This document shows positions 27,041 to 38,451 of a stretch of DNA of 64,000 bases, one piece after another. Position numbers and translations under genes: made by a program. The DNA is from Stenotrophomonas rhizophila (GTDB lineage: Bacteria; Pseudomonadota; Gammaproteobacteria; Xanthomonadales; Xanthomonadaceae), in assembly GCF_001704155.1 (NCBI RefSeq), contig NZ_CP016294.1:3903501-3967500 (forward strand), written 5' to 3'. The first letter of the stretch is position 1. Every line of letters starts with the position of its first letter. The notes beneath the pieces were generated by a model, which saw only the letters and a list, made by a program, of their open reading frames with translations, was not told where the DNA came from and did not search any database.

Positions 27041-27860
27041 AGAACTCCTGTGCCTTGACGTTTGATTCCCTGATCTGCGCGGTATTCAATCCATCCCGAA
27101 GCCACTGCAGTCGATTTCTTGAGACGATGCCTGGAGCAGCGCGCTCTGCCGCCAGGTAGTAGGCATAGCTGGTGGTGTGGTCCTGCTCCGTCATCACCCC
27201 AACCTGGTAGGCGTTGCCGAGTCCCATCAGTGCATCGATGCTCCCGCGACCGGCAGCAGATCCCAAGTACTCCATCGTTTGACGCTTGTACTCGACAACT
27301 ACGTCGGGATTTTTGAAGATTTCCTGGATACCACCGAGTGCCTGTTCTGGATCGGCCACGAAGACCAGCTGTGCACCTAGATGGCCTTGCTCGGCGCCCA
27401 ATCGAAGCCAGTCCGATCTCGCTGCCAGATACTCCAGCGGAATGTCTCGACATTCCTCTTCACTTTTCTCATCCAAGGAAGATCGCGCTCCGCCGCTCGG
27501 CCCCATCAGGAGCATGCATTGCGATATTTTCAGATAGATTTCGTAGGACGCCTTGCCATCTCCTGCACGCGCACGGGGCTCCAGCCTGCGGATTACAGAA
27601 GTTGCATTGCCCTCGGGTGACGAGCCGAAATCCTTTACATTGAAGGCACGGCCACCTAGTTGTGTTTTCACGATCCCGTATCGAGTCTCGGGGTCGGCAG
27701 GCGTGTTGTTGTCGACCATTACGCCTGGGTCTTTGTTGGCATCCGTTGATGTTCCGGACAGCCGCTGTCCCTGGCCGCTTGATGGTTCAGCGGGCCCATC
27801 CCTGGCGCCACACCCACCAAGAAGCGTTGCCAATGCGATCCCATGAATAAGCTTGACCAT
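27015..27860 (-). CDS. Putative Sel1-like lipoprotein, unknown function
   Basis: A 281-aa protein with a lipoprotein signal: MVKLIHGIALATLLGGC, lipobox LGGC with Cys17. After a disordered linker, residues about 85-270 contain helical repeats with Sel1-like spacing ('WLRLGAEQGHLGAQLVFV', 'YLGSAAGRGSIDALMGLGNAYQVG'). The start at 27860 is preferred (GGAG 9 nt upstream); in-frame ATGs at 27875 and 27899 would lengthen a signal peptide that is already complete. Composition is AT-richer than the neighbours. It is cotranscribed with the Gly-rich protein gene. A partner or immunity role is possible but unsupported. Confidence 0.65.
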   Translation of the reverse strand: MVKLIHGIALATLLGGCGARDGPAEPSSGQGQRLSGTSTDANKDPGVMVDNNTPADPETRYGIVKTQLGGRAFNVKDFGSSPEGNATSVIRRLEPRARAGDGKASYEIYLKISQCMLLMGPSGGARSSLDEKSEEECRDIPLEYLAARSDWLRLGAEQGHLGAQLVFVADPEQALGGIQEIFKNPDVVVEYKRQTMEYLGSAAGRGSIDALMGLGNAYQVGVMTEQDHTTSYAYYLAAERAAPGIVSRNRLQWLRDGLNTAQIRESNVKAQEFYDECCATH

Positions 27861-28047
27861 CTGTTGGATCTCCATTCCAGATCTGAGCGGCCTGCGCAAG
27901 GCGGGCTGAGTTGGTTACGTCGTAGTACGACCTTAAGCGCCGCCTCAGACCGCGAACATCAGAGTGATGCGGCCTTTATCGTCAGGATGTTCCTGTATGG
28001 AGCTATGCCGCTCCTCGCAACAGAAGATTGTGTCTCACTGAGAAACC

Positions 28048-28077
28048 CACAAAAAAACCCGCGCCGAAGCGCGGGTT
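28048..28077 (-). terminator. Rho-independent terminator of icd
   Basis: Minus strand: 9-bp stem AACCCGCGC / GCGCGGGTT with a 4-nt loop and a run of seven T, 35 nt after the icd stop. It lies within the right copy of the direct repeat. Confidence 0.92.
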
Positions 28078-28089
28078 TCCTGTCGAACA
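28058..28089 (+). repeat. Right copy of 32-nt direct repeat
   Basis: Copy adjoining icd, 29 of 32 positions identical to 26483-26514, including TTTCCT-G-TCGAACA outside the hairpin. Similarity stops right after the final ACA. Confidence 0.75.
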
Positions 28090-28111
28090 CCACCAGGGTG
28101 GAATCGAACGC

Positions 28112-30379
<2,268 letters not shown>

Positions 30380-30437
30380 TCAGCCCCGGGGAGCAAAGCG
30401 GGGCCATACGCGATGGTATTGGAACGCTGTGTGGCAC

Positions 30438-30467
30438 AAAAAAAAGACGCAGCCTCGCGGCTGCGTC
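30438..30467 (-). terminator. Rho-independent terminator of lipoprotein gene
   Basis: Minus strand: 9-bp perfect stem GACGCAGCC / GGCTGCGTC with a 4-nt loop and a run of eight T, 36 nt after the lipoprotein stop and upstream of icd. Confidence 0.92.
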
Positions 30468-30503
30468 CATCGTGAGCCCGTGCCGGGAGAGAGTCGGCGG
30501 GAC

Positions 30504-31001
30504 TTACTTGACCTCAAACTCCTGCGGCGTTCCAGCCGCCTTACCATCTACCGTGACTTCCGCGCGGTACTTGCCCGCCGGCCAGCCATTGGCATTCGTG
30601 AAGCTGATGTTGGTGGTCTCATCGCCGGTCGTGTTCAGCACCTGGCTCTGTTCACCCGCCACCTGGCCGTCCTGATAGGTCAGCTTGGCGCCAACGTTGG
30701 CGTTGGTGGCCGTGCCTGCGGTGCGGACCGAAATGATGATCACGTCCTTCGGAGCAAACAGTGCTGCCGCCGCGACGGTCTTGTCGGCCGCGGCGGTCTT
30801 GCCGACAGTTACGCCGGAAACGTTGACCGGCGCGGCGGCCGTCATCGGCTGCGGTGCGGCGGGTTCGACCGGGGTCGTCGCTACCGGGGCAGCCGGCTGC
30901 GCGTTGTTGTCGACGGTTTCTTCCTTCTTCTTGCAGCCGGCCAGCGCAACGGTGGCCAGCAGGGCAGCAAGTACGGCGGTACTGATGGACGTCTTCTTCA
31001 T
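30504..31001 (-). CDS. Putative outer-membrane lipoprotein, unknown function
   Basis: 165 aa with a lipoprotein signal (MKKTSISTAVLAALLATVALAGC, Cys23), a Lys-rich start of the mature part, and an Ala/Pro/Thr-rich linker (about 35-65). A C-terminal beta-rich domain (about 70-165) ends in 'WPAGKYRAEVTVDGKAAGTPQEFEV', reminiscent of Ig-like or bacterial pre-peptidase folds. No family named with confidence. Monocistronic, with its own terminator. Confidence 0.75.
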   Translation of the reverse strand: MKKTSISTAVLAALLATVALAGCKKKEETVDNNAQPAAPVATTPVEPAAPQPMTAAAPVNVSGVTVGKTAAADKTVAAAALFAPKDVIIISVRTAGTATNANVGAKLTYQDGQVAGEQSQVLNTTGDETTNISFTNANGWPAGKYRAEVTVDGKAAGTPQEFEVK

Positions 31002-31047
31002 GGAATTCCTCCCTGGGAATCAATAATGGACAGCAGGCGGAGCGGGC

Positions 31048-31344
31048 TTAGTCTTTAGGCGGCAGTTTGAGCGTCTGGCCCGGGAAGATCTTGTCGGGGT
31101 CATCCAGGACGTCACGGTTGGCCTCGAAAATCTTCTTCCAGGCGTTGCCATCGCCCAGCTCGTTCTTGGCAATCTTCGACAGCGAGTCACCGCTCTTTAC
31201 GGTGTAGGTGCTACCCCCCACCTTTTCGGCGGTGGTATCCACCGAAGCGGTCACGCCGGAGAAATCTGCCTTTTCCACCTTCTGCGCAGTGGTATCCACG
31301 CTGGAGGTGACGCCGGAGAAATCGGCCTTCTTGTCGGTACTCAT
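31048..31344 (-). CDS. Small LysM-domain protein with duplicated N-terminal unit
   Basis: 98 aa. Residues 48-95 form a LysM domain (YTVKSGDSLSKIAKNELGD...PDKIFPGQTLKLP), which binds peptidoglycan-like glycans. The first part repeats KADFSGVT-x-SVDTTA-x-KV twice in tandem. No signal peptide is evident, as in YgaU/Kbp-type cytoplasmic LysM proteins. The start is chosen by GGAG 8 nt upstream; a longer in-frame start crosses the divergent promoter region. Confidence 0.82.
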   Translation of the reverse strand: MSTDKKADFSGVTSSVDTTAQKVEKADFSGVTASVDTTAEKVGGSTYTVKSGDSLSKIAKNELGDGNAWKKIFEANRDVLDDPDKIFPGQTLKLPPKD

Positions 31345-31488
31345 CCACACGCTCCCGTCTTGAATAGAACGACCTGGATCGCACGGTGTCACAGGCCTTG
31401 TTAATGGGGCATGGCGCAGGCGTGAAGACGCTGGACGTATTTCTGAACGGGGCGCTGGAGGGGCCGCCGGCCACGCTAAAATGGCGCC

Positions 31489-32307
31489 ATGAATACCCCC
31501 CAGGACTCCAGCCTCGGTCGCGAGGTTGCTTACCCCTCCCAGTACGACCCCGCCCTGCTCTTCCCGATCCCGCGCCGCGCCGCGCGCGAGGAGCTCGGCG
31601 TGGACGAGGCCAACCTGCCGTTCGTCGGCCATGACCGCTGGCAGGCCTATGAGCTGAGCTGGCTGGACCGGCGCGGCAAGCCACGCGTCGCCGTGGCCAC
31701 CATCAGCGTGCCATGCACCTCGCCGAACCTGATCGAATCCAAGTCGTTCAAGCTCTACCTCAACTCGCTCAACAGCACGCGCTTTGACGATGACGAGCAG
31801 GCCCGCCAGCGCATTGCCGGTGACCTGTCGGCCTGCGCCGGGGCGGTAGTGAACGTGGTGTTCGGGGTGCCGCTGCTGGTGGAAGCGGCCGAAGGCGAAT
31901 CATTGGATGAGCTGGATGTGGCGATCGAGCGCTACGGCCCGCCGGCGCCGGAGTACCTGTCGGCCAATGCCGGCCAGGTGGTGACCGAGACGCTCAGTTC
32001 GGCGCTGCTCAAGTCCAACTGCCCGGTCACCGGCCAGCCGGACTGGGCCAGCGTGAGCGTGCGCTACCGCGGCCCGCGCATCGACCGCGAAGGCCTGCTG
32101 CGCTACCTGGTGAGCTACCGCGAGCATGCCGAATTCCACGAGCAGTGCGTGGAGCGCATCTTCAACGAGCTCACCCTGCGCTGCCAGCCGGAGTGGCTGG
32201 AAGTGGAGGCGCGCTACACCCGCCGCGGCGGGTTGGACATCAACCCGTGGCGGGCCAGCGCCGGCATCGAGCAGCCGGCGCGGACCGTGCGGGACCTGCG
32301 CCAGTAG
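31489..32307 (+). CDS. queF: NADPH-dependent 7-cyano-7-deazaguanine reductase
   Basis: A 272-aa long-form QueF that reduces preQ0 to preQ1 in queuosine biosynthesis. The signature [17 protein letters not shown] and the catalytic Cys in [12 protein letters not shown] are present. Length matches the E. coli-type bimodular enzyme. The TAG stop lies within the GTAG of a following SMAG-like repeat. No preQ1 riboswitch was recognised in the 144-bp upstream gap. Confidence 0.96.
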   Translation: MNTPQDSSLGREVAYPSQYDPALLFPIPRRAAREELGVDEANLPFVGHDRWQAYELSWLDRRGKPRVAVATISVPCTSPNLIESKSFKLYLNSLNSTRFDDDEQARQRIAGDLSACAGAVVNVVFGVPLLVEAAEGESLDELDVAIERYGPPAPEYLSANAGQVVTETLSSALLKSNCPVTGQPDWASVSVRYRGPRIDREGLLRYLVSYREHAEFHEQCVERIFNELTLRCQPEWLEVEARYTRRGGLDINPWRASAGIEQPARTVRDLRQ

Positions 32308-32328
32308 CGCACGACCGTTGGTCGTGCG
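32304..32328 (+). repeat. SMAG-like GTAG palindrome overlapping queF stop
   Basis: GTAG (32304-32307) then a 9-bp perfect stem CGCACGACC-GTT-GGTCGTGCG. The TAG of GTAG is the queF stop codon. It sits between convergent queF and the M20 gene. Confidence 0.75.
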
Positions 32329-32331
32329 ACC

Positions 32332-33648
32332 TCAGCCCGGCGTCGGGCTGTTGAGGAAGTCCAGGCTCACCTGCAACAACGCCCGCAGGCCTACATCCAG
32401 TGCTTTCTCATCGAGCAGGAACTTCGGGGAGTGGTTGGCCGGGGCCTTGGCCGGGTCAATCCCTTCGCTGGTGGAGCCGACGAAGAAGAACATGCCCGGC
32501 ACCTGCTGGGCATACAGCGAGAAGTCTTCGGCGCCCATCTGCAGCGGAGGCTCGTAGACGTTGGCTTCGCCGACCACGGCCTGCAGGCTGGGCAGCATGC
32601 GCGCGGTCAGGGCCGGGTCGTTGACCGTGGCCGGGTTGCCCTCGGCTTCGAAGATTTCCGTTTCCGCCTTGGCGCCATGCGCGGCGGCGGTGTGCTCGGC
32701 CACGTTGCGCAGGTCGGCGAAGATCTGCTGGCGCATGCCTTCGTCGAAGGTGCGGATGGTGCCCACCATCTCCACTTCGTCGGGAATGATGTTGTAGCGG
32801 ATGCCGCCCTTGATCGCGCCGAAGGACACCACCGCCGGCTGCTTGGAGATGTTGGAGCGGCGGCTGACGATGGTCTGCGCGGTGCCGACCAGGTCGGCGG
32901 TGGCCACGATCGGATCGACCCCGTTCCACGGTGCCGAGCCATGGGTCTGGCGGCCGATCACCTTGATCCCGAAGCGGTCCGAGGCCGCCATCAGCGGGCC
33001 ACCGCGGACGGCGATCTGCCCGGCCTGGACGCTGGAGAACACGTGCAGGCCGAACACGGCATCCGGCTTGAAGTCGGCAAACAGGCCTTCCTTGAGCATC
33101 AACGCGGCACCGCCCTCTTCCGGCGGCGGCGCGCCTTCTTCGGAAGGCTGGAAGATCAGCATCACTTCGCCGGGCAGGTTCTCGCGCATCTTCACCAGCG
33201 CGTCGGCCACGCCGAGCAGGGTGGCGGTGTGGGCGTCATGCCCGCAGGCGTGCATCACGCCCACCGGTTCGCCGCGATAGGTGCTGGTGGCCTTGGAGGC
33301 AAACGGCAGGCCGGTCTGTTCGGTCACCGGCAGCGCGTCCATGTCCGCGCGCAGGGCGATGCGCGGGCCGGGCTTGCCGCCTTTGATGATGGCCACCACG
33401 CCGTGATGGGCGATGCCGGTCCTGGGCTTCAGGCCCATCGCACGCAGCTGTTCGGCCACCTTGGCCGAGGTGCGCTCTTCGCGGTTGGACAGCTCCGGGT
33501 GCTGGTGGAAGTCGCGGCGCCACTGCACTACCTGGGCCTGCAGACGAGCGGCGGCGGCGGTGACTTCCGGGCGTTCTGCAGGGGCGGTGGCGGCCAGCGC
33601 GGGCGAGGCGAGCAGCAGGGCGGACAGCAGCAGCGACAGACGGGGCAT
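32332..33648 (-). CDS. Exported M20-family amidohydrolase/peptidase
   Basis: 438 aa with signal peptide (MPRLSLLLSALLLASPALA-ATA). M20D-type (hippurate hydrolase/IAA-amino acid hydrolase-like) features: VMHACGHDAHTATLLG, FQPSEEGAPPPEEGG and the dimerisation lid domain. Metal ligands from the HACGHD motif and the E-E pair are intact. It cleaves N-acyl amino acids or peptides, probably in the periplasm; the substrate is unknown. The start at the signal peptide is preferred over an upstream in-frame extension. Confidence 0.9.
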   Translation of the reverse strand: MPRLSLLLSALLLASPALAATAPAERPEVTAAAARLQAQVVQWRRDFHQHPELSNREERTSAKVAEQLRAMGLKPRTGIAHHGVVAIIKGGKPGPRIALRADMDALPVTEQTGLPFASKATSTYRGEPVGVMHACGHDAHTATLLGVADALVKMRENLPGEVMLIFQPSEEGAPPPEEGGAALMLKEGLFADFKPDAVFGLHVFSSVQAGQIAVRGGPLMAASDRFGIKVIGRQTHGSAPWNGVDPIVATADLVGTAQTIVSRRSNISKQPAVVSFGAIKGGIRYNIIPDEVEMVGTIRTFDEGMRQQIFADLRNVAEHTAAAHGAKAETEIFEAEGNPATVNDPALTARMLPSLQAVVGEANVYEPPLQMGAEDFSLYAQQVPGMFFFVGSTSEGIDPAKAPANHSPKFLLDEKALDVGLRALLQVSLDFLNSPTPG

Positions 33649-33889
33649 TCGGGTCTCCGACGGGGTTCCAGGGGCTTGAACCTGAATGTAGGGCATCGGG
33701 GTGGTTTTCGCTGTAACTTTCGGCGCCCGGGAACGTTGTCCGGGAAAGCAACCGTCGTCGGTTGAACCTTGTCGGCGCTTGCGGGTCTGACCGCCCGTCC
33801 CATTTGTCATGCATTAAAGGACACGGGTGGCGGGTATGCTTTGCCACTGCCAACCGGGCCCCGCCCTTCGCCAGCCTCAGGAGTTTTGA

Positions 33890-35134
33890 ATGTCGCGTTT
33901 CTGGAAGATCGTGCTGCTGGTGATCGCAGTGCTGGTGGTGGGGCTGGTCGGCATGCACCTGCTCAACGGTGGCAAGGGCAAGGATGCCAAGCCAGGGGCG
34001 CAGGCCGAGGCCGGCAAGGACGGCGAACGCGATACCGGCCCGGTGCCGGTGACGGTGATCGACGCGGCCCGCCAGGATGTGCCGGTCTACGCCAGCGCGC
34101 TGGGCACGGTGAGCGCGATGAACACCGTGACCGTAAGCCCGCAGGTGGGCGGCCAGCTGATCAGCCTGAACTTCAAGGAAGGCCAGGAAGTGAAGCAGGG
34201 CGACCTGCTGGCGCAGATCGATCCGCGCACGCTGCAGGCCAGCTATGACGAAGCGGCAGCGGCCAAGAAGCAGAACCAGGCCCAGCTGGCCACGGCGCGC
34301 TCGAACTACCAGCGCTCCAATTCGCCCGAATACCGCCAGTACGTCGCCAAGACCGACCTGGACACCCAGCGCAACCAGGTGGCCCAGTACGAAAGCGCGG
34401 TGGCGGCCAATGAGGCCAGCATGCGCGCGGCCCAGGTGCAGCTGCAGTACACCCGCGTGACCGCGCCCATCTCCGGCATTGCCGGCATCCGTGCGGTGGA
34501 TGCAGGCAATGTGGTCAGCGCCGGTACCGCGCTGGTCACCCTGACCCAGATCCACCCGATCCACGTGGTGTTCAACCTGCCCGAACGCCAGCTGCCGGAC
34601 GTTCGCCAGGCCCAGCAGGCCGGCCCGGTGACCATCGCCGCGCTGGACCGCAACGACTCGCACGTACTCACCGATGGCGGAACGCTGGACGTGGTGGACA
34701 ACCAGATCAGCAGCGACAGCGGCACCTTCCGCGCGCGCGCCCTGTTCGATAATCAAGACAACACCCTGTGGCCGGGCCAGTTCGTCAACGTGCGCATGCA
34801 GCTGCGCACCATTGCCGGCGGCGTGGTCATCCCCACTCAGGCCGTCATGCGCGGGCCCGATGGCGAGTACGTCTATATCGTCAAGCCGGACAACACGGTG
34901 GCCATGCAGACCGTGAAGAGCGGCGTGGAAGTGGGCGACAGCAACATCCAGATCACCGAAGGCCTGAAGGGCGGTGAGCGCGTGGTCAGCGAAGGCCAGT
35001 TCCGGCTCAAGCCGGGCAGCAAGGTCACCGCGCTGAAGCCGGGCGAGACGCCGGCCGCGCCGACCGAGGCCGAACTCAAGGCCGCCGCGCAGAAACAGGG
35101 CCCGGGTGGGCGTCGTGGCGGCGGCCCGCGCTGA
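33890..35134 (+). CDS. smeI: RND efflux periplasmic adaptor (SmeI-like)
   Basis: A 414-aa membrane-fusion protein. An N-terminal membrane anchor (residues 5-25, WKIVLLVIAVLVVGLVG) is followed by a barrel-sandwich/lipoyl half motif ('VSPQVGGQLISLNFKEGQEVKQGDLLAQIDPR'), a short coiled hairpin ('EAAAAKKQNQAQLATARSN') and beta-barrel domains, ending in an Arg/Gly tail. It links inner-membrane pump and outer-membrane channel. First gene of a three-gene operon with two permeases, the organisation of S. maltophilia smeIJK and E. coli mdtABC. The gene name is by layout, not a sequence match. Confidence 0.88.
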   Translation: MSRFWKIVLLVIAVLVVGLVGMHLLNGGKGKDAKPGAQAEAGKDGERDTGPVPVTVIDAARQDVPVYASALGTVSAMNTVTVSPQVGGQLISLNFKEGQEVKQGDLLAQIDPRTLQASYDEAAAAKKQNQAQLATARSNYQRSNSPEYRQYVAKTDLDTQRNQVAQYESAVAANEASMRAAQVQLQYTRVTAPISGIAGIRAVDAGNVVSAGTALVTLTQIHPIHVVFNLPERQLPDVRQAQQAGPVTIAALDRNDSHVLTDGGTLDVVDNQISSDSGTFRARALFDNQDNTLWPGQFVNVRMQLRTIAGGVVIPTQAVMRGPDGEYVYIVKPDNTVAMQTVKSGVEVGDSNIQITEGLKGGERVVSEGQFRLKPGSKVTALKPGETPAAPTEAELKAAAQKQGPGGRRGGGPR

Positions 35135-35220
35135 CCGCGCACGCCGTGTCCCCAACGCCGGCCAGGTGGCCGGCGTTCGCCTCCCGCATCGCCGTCTGAC
35201 GTAACAGCAAGGATCCGCCC

Positions 35221-38200
35221 GTGGGCTTTTCGACGATCTTCATCCGCCGCCCCATCGCCACCTCGCTGCTGATGGCGGGCCTGCTGCTGCTCGGCATCCT
35301 CGGCTACCGCCAGCTGCCGGTCTCGGCGCTGCCGGAAATCGATGCGCCCAGCCTGGTGGTCACCACCCAGTACCCGGGTGCGAACGCCACCACCATGGCC
35401 TCGCTGGTGACCACGCCACTGGAGCGTCAATTCGGGCAGATCTCCGGGCTGGAGCTGATGACCTCCGATTCGTCGGCCGGCCTGTCCACCATCATCCTGC
35501 AGTTTTCGATGGACCGCGACATCGACATCGCCGCACAGGACGTGCAGGCCGCGATCCGCCAGGCCACCCTGCCGTCATCGCTGCCGTACCAGCCGGTCTA
35601 CAACCGGGTGAACCCGGCCGACGCGGCGATCATCACCCTCAAGCTCACCTCCGACACGCGGCCGCTGCGCGATGTGAACAACTACGCCGACTCGATCCTG
35701 GCCCAGCGCCTGTCGCAGGTGCAGGGCGTGGGCCTGGTGTCGATCGCCGGCAACGTGCGCCCGGCCGTGCGGATCCAGGTCAACCCGGCGCAGCTGTCCA
35801 ACATGGGCCTGACCCTGGAAGACCTGCGCAGCGCGCTGACCCAGGCCAACGTCAATGCGCCCAAGGGCTCGCTCAACGGCAAGACCCAGTCCTACAGCAT
35901 CGGCACCAACGATCAGCTGACCAGCGCGGCGGAGTACCGCGAGACCATCATCAGCTACAAGAACGGCGCGCCGGTGCGGTTGGCGGACGTGGCCGAGGTG
36001 GTCGACGGCGTGGAGAACGACCAGCTCGCCGCCTGGGCCGATGGCAAGCCGGCGGTACTGCTGGAAATCCGCCGCCAGCCCGGTGCCAACATCGTGCAGA
36101 CGGTGGAGCGCATCCGCGCATTGATGCCGCAGCTGCAGAACGTGCTGCCGGCCGACGTGCACCTGGAAGTGTTCTCTGACCGTACCGAGACCATCCGCGC
36201 CTCCGTGCATGAAGTGCAGTTCACCCTGATCCTGACCATCGGCCTGGTGGTGGCGGTGATCTTCGTGTTCCTGCGCCGCCTGTGGGCCACGATCATTCCC
36301 TCGGTGGCGGTGCCGCTGTCGCTGGCGGGCACGTTCGGGGTGATGGCCTTTGCCGGCATGTCGCTGGACAACCTGTCGCTGATGGCGCTGGTGGTGGCCA
36401 CCGGCTTCGTGGTCGACGATGCGATCGTGATGATCGAGAACATCGTGCGCTATATCGAACAGGGCAAGAGCGGACCGGAAGCGGCCGAGATCGGCGCGCG
36501 CCAGATCGGCTTCACCGTGCTCTCGCTCACCGTGTCGCTGGTGGCGGTGTTCCTGCCGCTGCTGCTGATGCCTGGCGTCACCGGCCGCCTGTTCCACGAG
36601 TTCGCGTGGGTGCTGAGCATCGCGGTGGTGCTGTCGATGCTGATCTCGCTGACGCTCACCCCGATGATGTGCGCCTACCTGCTCAAGCCCGACGCGCTGC
36701 CCGAGGGCGAGGATGCGCACGAGCGTGCGCATGCGGCCGGCAAGCAGACCGTGTGGAGCCGCACCGTCGGCCTGTACGAACGCAGCCTGGACTGGGTGCT
36801 GGACCACCAGCGCATGACCCTGGCGGTGGCCGCCGGCGCGCTGGTGTTGACCGTGGTGCTGTACATCGTCATTCCCAAGGGCCTGCTGCCCGAGCAGGAC
36901 ACCGGGCTGATCACCGGCGTGGTCCAGGCCGACCAGAACATCGCGTTCCCGCAGATGGAGCAGCGCACCAAGGCGGTGGCCGAAGCGCTGCGCAGGGACC
37001 CGGCGGTGACCGGCGTGGCCGCCTTCATCGGCGCCGGCAGCATGAACCCCACGCTCAACCAGGGCCAGCTGTCGATCGTGCTGAAGGAGCGCGGCGACCG
37101 CGACGGGCTGGAAGACATCCTGCCGCGCCTGCAGCAGGCCGTGGCCGGCATCCCCGGCGTGGCGCTGTACCTCAAGCCGGTGCAGGACGTGACCCTGGAT
37201 ACCCGCGTGGCCGCGACCGAGTACCAGTACTCGCTGTCGGACGTGGACAGCGCGCAGGTTGCGCTGCAGGCCACCCGCCTGACCGAGGCGCTGCGCCAGC
37301 GTCCGGAACTGGCGGATGTGGACAACAACCTGTCCAACCAGGGCCGCGCGCTGGAGCTGAACATCGACCGCGACAAGGCCAGCGTGCTGGGCGTGCCGAT
37401 GCAGACCATCGACGACACGCTGTACGACGCCTTCGGCCAGCGCCAGATCTCGACCATCTTCACCGAGCTCAACCAGTACCGCGTGGTGCTGGAAGTGGCG
37501 CCGGAGTTCCGCACCAGCACCGCCCTGATGAACCAGCTGGCGGTGGCCTCCAACGGCGCCGGCGCGCTGACCGGCAGCAATGCCACCAACTTCGGCCAGG
37601 TCACCTCGTCCAACTCCTCCACCGCCACCGGTATCGGCGCGCAGAACACCGGCATTCCGGTAGGTGCGGGCAACATCATTCCGCTGGCGGCGCTGGCCGA
37701 AGGCAAGGTCACCAGTACCCCGCTGGTGGTCAGCCACCAGCAGCAGCTGCCGGCGGTGACGGTCTCGTTCAACATCGCCCCGGGCTATTCGCTGTCCGAT
37801 GCGGTCAAGGCGATCGAAGAGACCCGCGCCAGCCTCGACATGCCGGCGCAGGTGCACGCGCAGTTCATCGGCAAGGCCGCCGAGTTCACCGGCAGCCAGA
37901 CCGACGTGGTGTGGCTGCTGCTGGCCTCGCTGGTGGTGATCTACATCGTGCTGGGCGTGCTGTACGAGAGCTACATCCACCCGATCACGATCATTTCCAC
38001 CCTGCCGCCGGCCGGCGTGGGCGCGCTGCTGGCACTGATGGTGTGTGGGCTGAGCCTGTCGGTGGATGGCATTGTCGGCATCGTGCTGCTGATCGGCATC
38101 GTCAAGAAGAACGGCATCATGATGGTGGACTTCGCCATCGAGGCGCGCCGCGCCGGAGCCAACGCGCACGAAGCGATCCGCCGCGCCTGCCTGCTGCGCT

Positions 38201-38451
38201 TCCGCCCGATCATGATGACCACCGCCGCGGCCATGCTGGGCGCGTTGCCGCTGGCGCTGGGCACCGGCATCGGTTCGGAGCTGCGCCGCCCGCTGGGCAT
38301 CGCCATCGTCGGCGGCCTGCTGATCTCGCAGCTGGTCACGCTGTACACCACGCCGGTGATCTACCTGTACATGGAGCGCTACTCCGAATGGCTGCGCCAG
38401 CGCCGTGAACAGCGCGCGCTGCGCAACGCCACCTCACAGGACCGCGCGTGA
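35221..38451 (+). CDS. smeJ: RND efflux permease 1 (SmeJ/MdtB-like)
   Basis: A 1076-aa inner-membrane proton-driven pump with 12 transmembrane helices and two large periplasmic loops. Hallmarks: 'FIRRPIATSLLMAGLLLLG' in helix 1, 'VVATGFVVDDAIVMIEN' in helix 4 with the proton-relay Asp pair, and 'RFRPIMMTTAAAMLGALPLA' near the C-terminus. The start is GTG. It overlaps the second permease by 4 bp (GTGA). The tandem paralogous permeases probably form a heterotrimer as MdtBC does (inferred). Confidence 0.9.
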   Translation: MGFSTIFIRRPIATSLLMAGLLLLGILGYRQLPVSALPEIDAPSLVVTTQYPGANATTMASLVTTPLERQFGQISGLELMTSDSSAGLSTIILQFSMDRDIDIAAQDVQAAIRQATLPSSLPYQPVYNRVNPADAAIITLKLTSDTRPLRDVNNYADSILAQRLSQVQGVGLVSIAGNVRPAVRIQVNPAQLSNMGLTLEDLRSALTQANVNAPKGSLNGKTQSYSIGTNDQLTSAAEYRETIISYKNGAPVRLADVAEVVDGVENDQLAAWADGKPAVLLEIRRQPGANIVQTVERIRALMPQLQNVLPADVHLEVFSDRTETIRASVHEVQFTLILTIGLVVAVIFVFLRRLWATIIPSVAVPLSLAGTFGVMAFAGMSLDNLSLMALVVATGFVVDDAIVMIENIVRYIEQGKSGPEAAEIGARQIGFTVLSLTVSLVAVFLPLLLMPGVTGRLFHEFAWVLSIAVVLSMLISLTLTPMMCAYLLKPDALPEGEDAHERAHAAGKQTVWSRTVGLYERSLDWVLDHQRMTLAVAAGALVLTVVLYIVIPKGLLPEQDTGLITGVVQADQNIAFPQMEQRTKAVAEALRRDPAVTGVAAFIGAGSMNPTLNQGQLSIVLKERGDRDGLEDILPRLQQAVAGIPGVALYLKPVQDVTLDTRVAATEYQYSLSDVDSAQVALQATRLTEALRQRPELADVDNNLSNQGRALELNIDRDKASVLGVPMQTIDDTLYDAFGQRQISTIFTELNQYRVVLEVAPEFRTSTALMNQLAVASNGAGALTGSNATNFGQVTSSNSSTATGIGAQNTGIPVGAGNIIPLAALAEGKVTSTPLVVSHQQQLPAVTVSFNIAPGYSLSDAVKAIEETRASLDMPAQVHAQFIGKAAEFTGSQTDVVWLLLASLVVIYIVLGVLYESYIHPITIISTLPPAGVGALLALMVCGLSLSVDGIVGIVLLIGIVKKNGIMMVDFAIEARRAGANAHEAIRRACLLRFRPIMMTTAAAMLGALPLALGTGIGSELRRPLGIAIVGGLLISQLVTLYTTPVIYLYMERYSEWLRQRREQRALRNATSQDRA

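Larger units (their letters stand above)
26515..28057. other. Lower-GC islet between duplicated terminators
   Basis: About 1.5 kb with visibly lower GC and more A/T third positions than the flanks, holding two overlapping minus-strand genes for exported proteins of unknown function. It is bracketed by a 29/32 direct repeat that includes the icd terminator. No integrase or transposase is present. Interpretation: a small acquired or duplicated segment inserted at the icd 3' end. Confidence 0.6.

Noticed and set aside
35575..38169. 864-codon minus-strand frame inside the first RND permease
   Set aside because: Shadow of the RND gene. It is His/Gln/Asp-rich, without signal, motif or ribosome-binding site.
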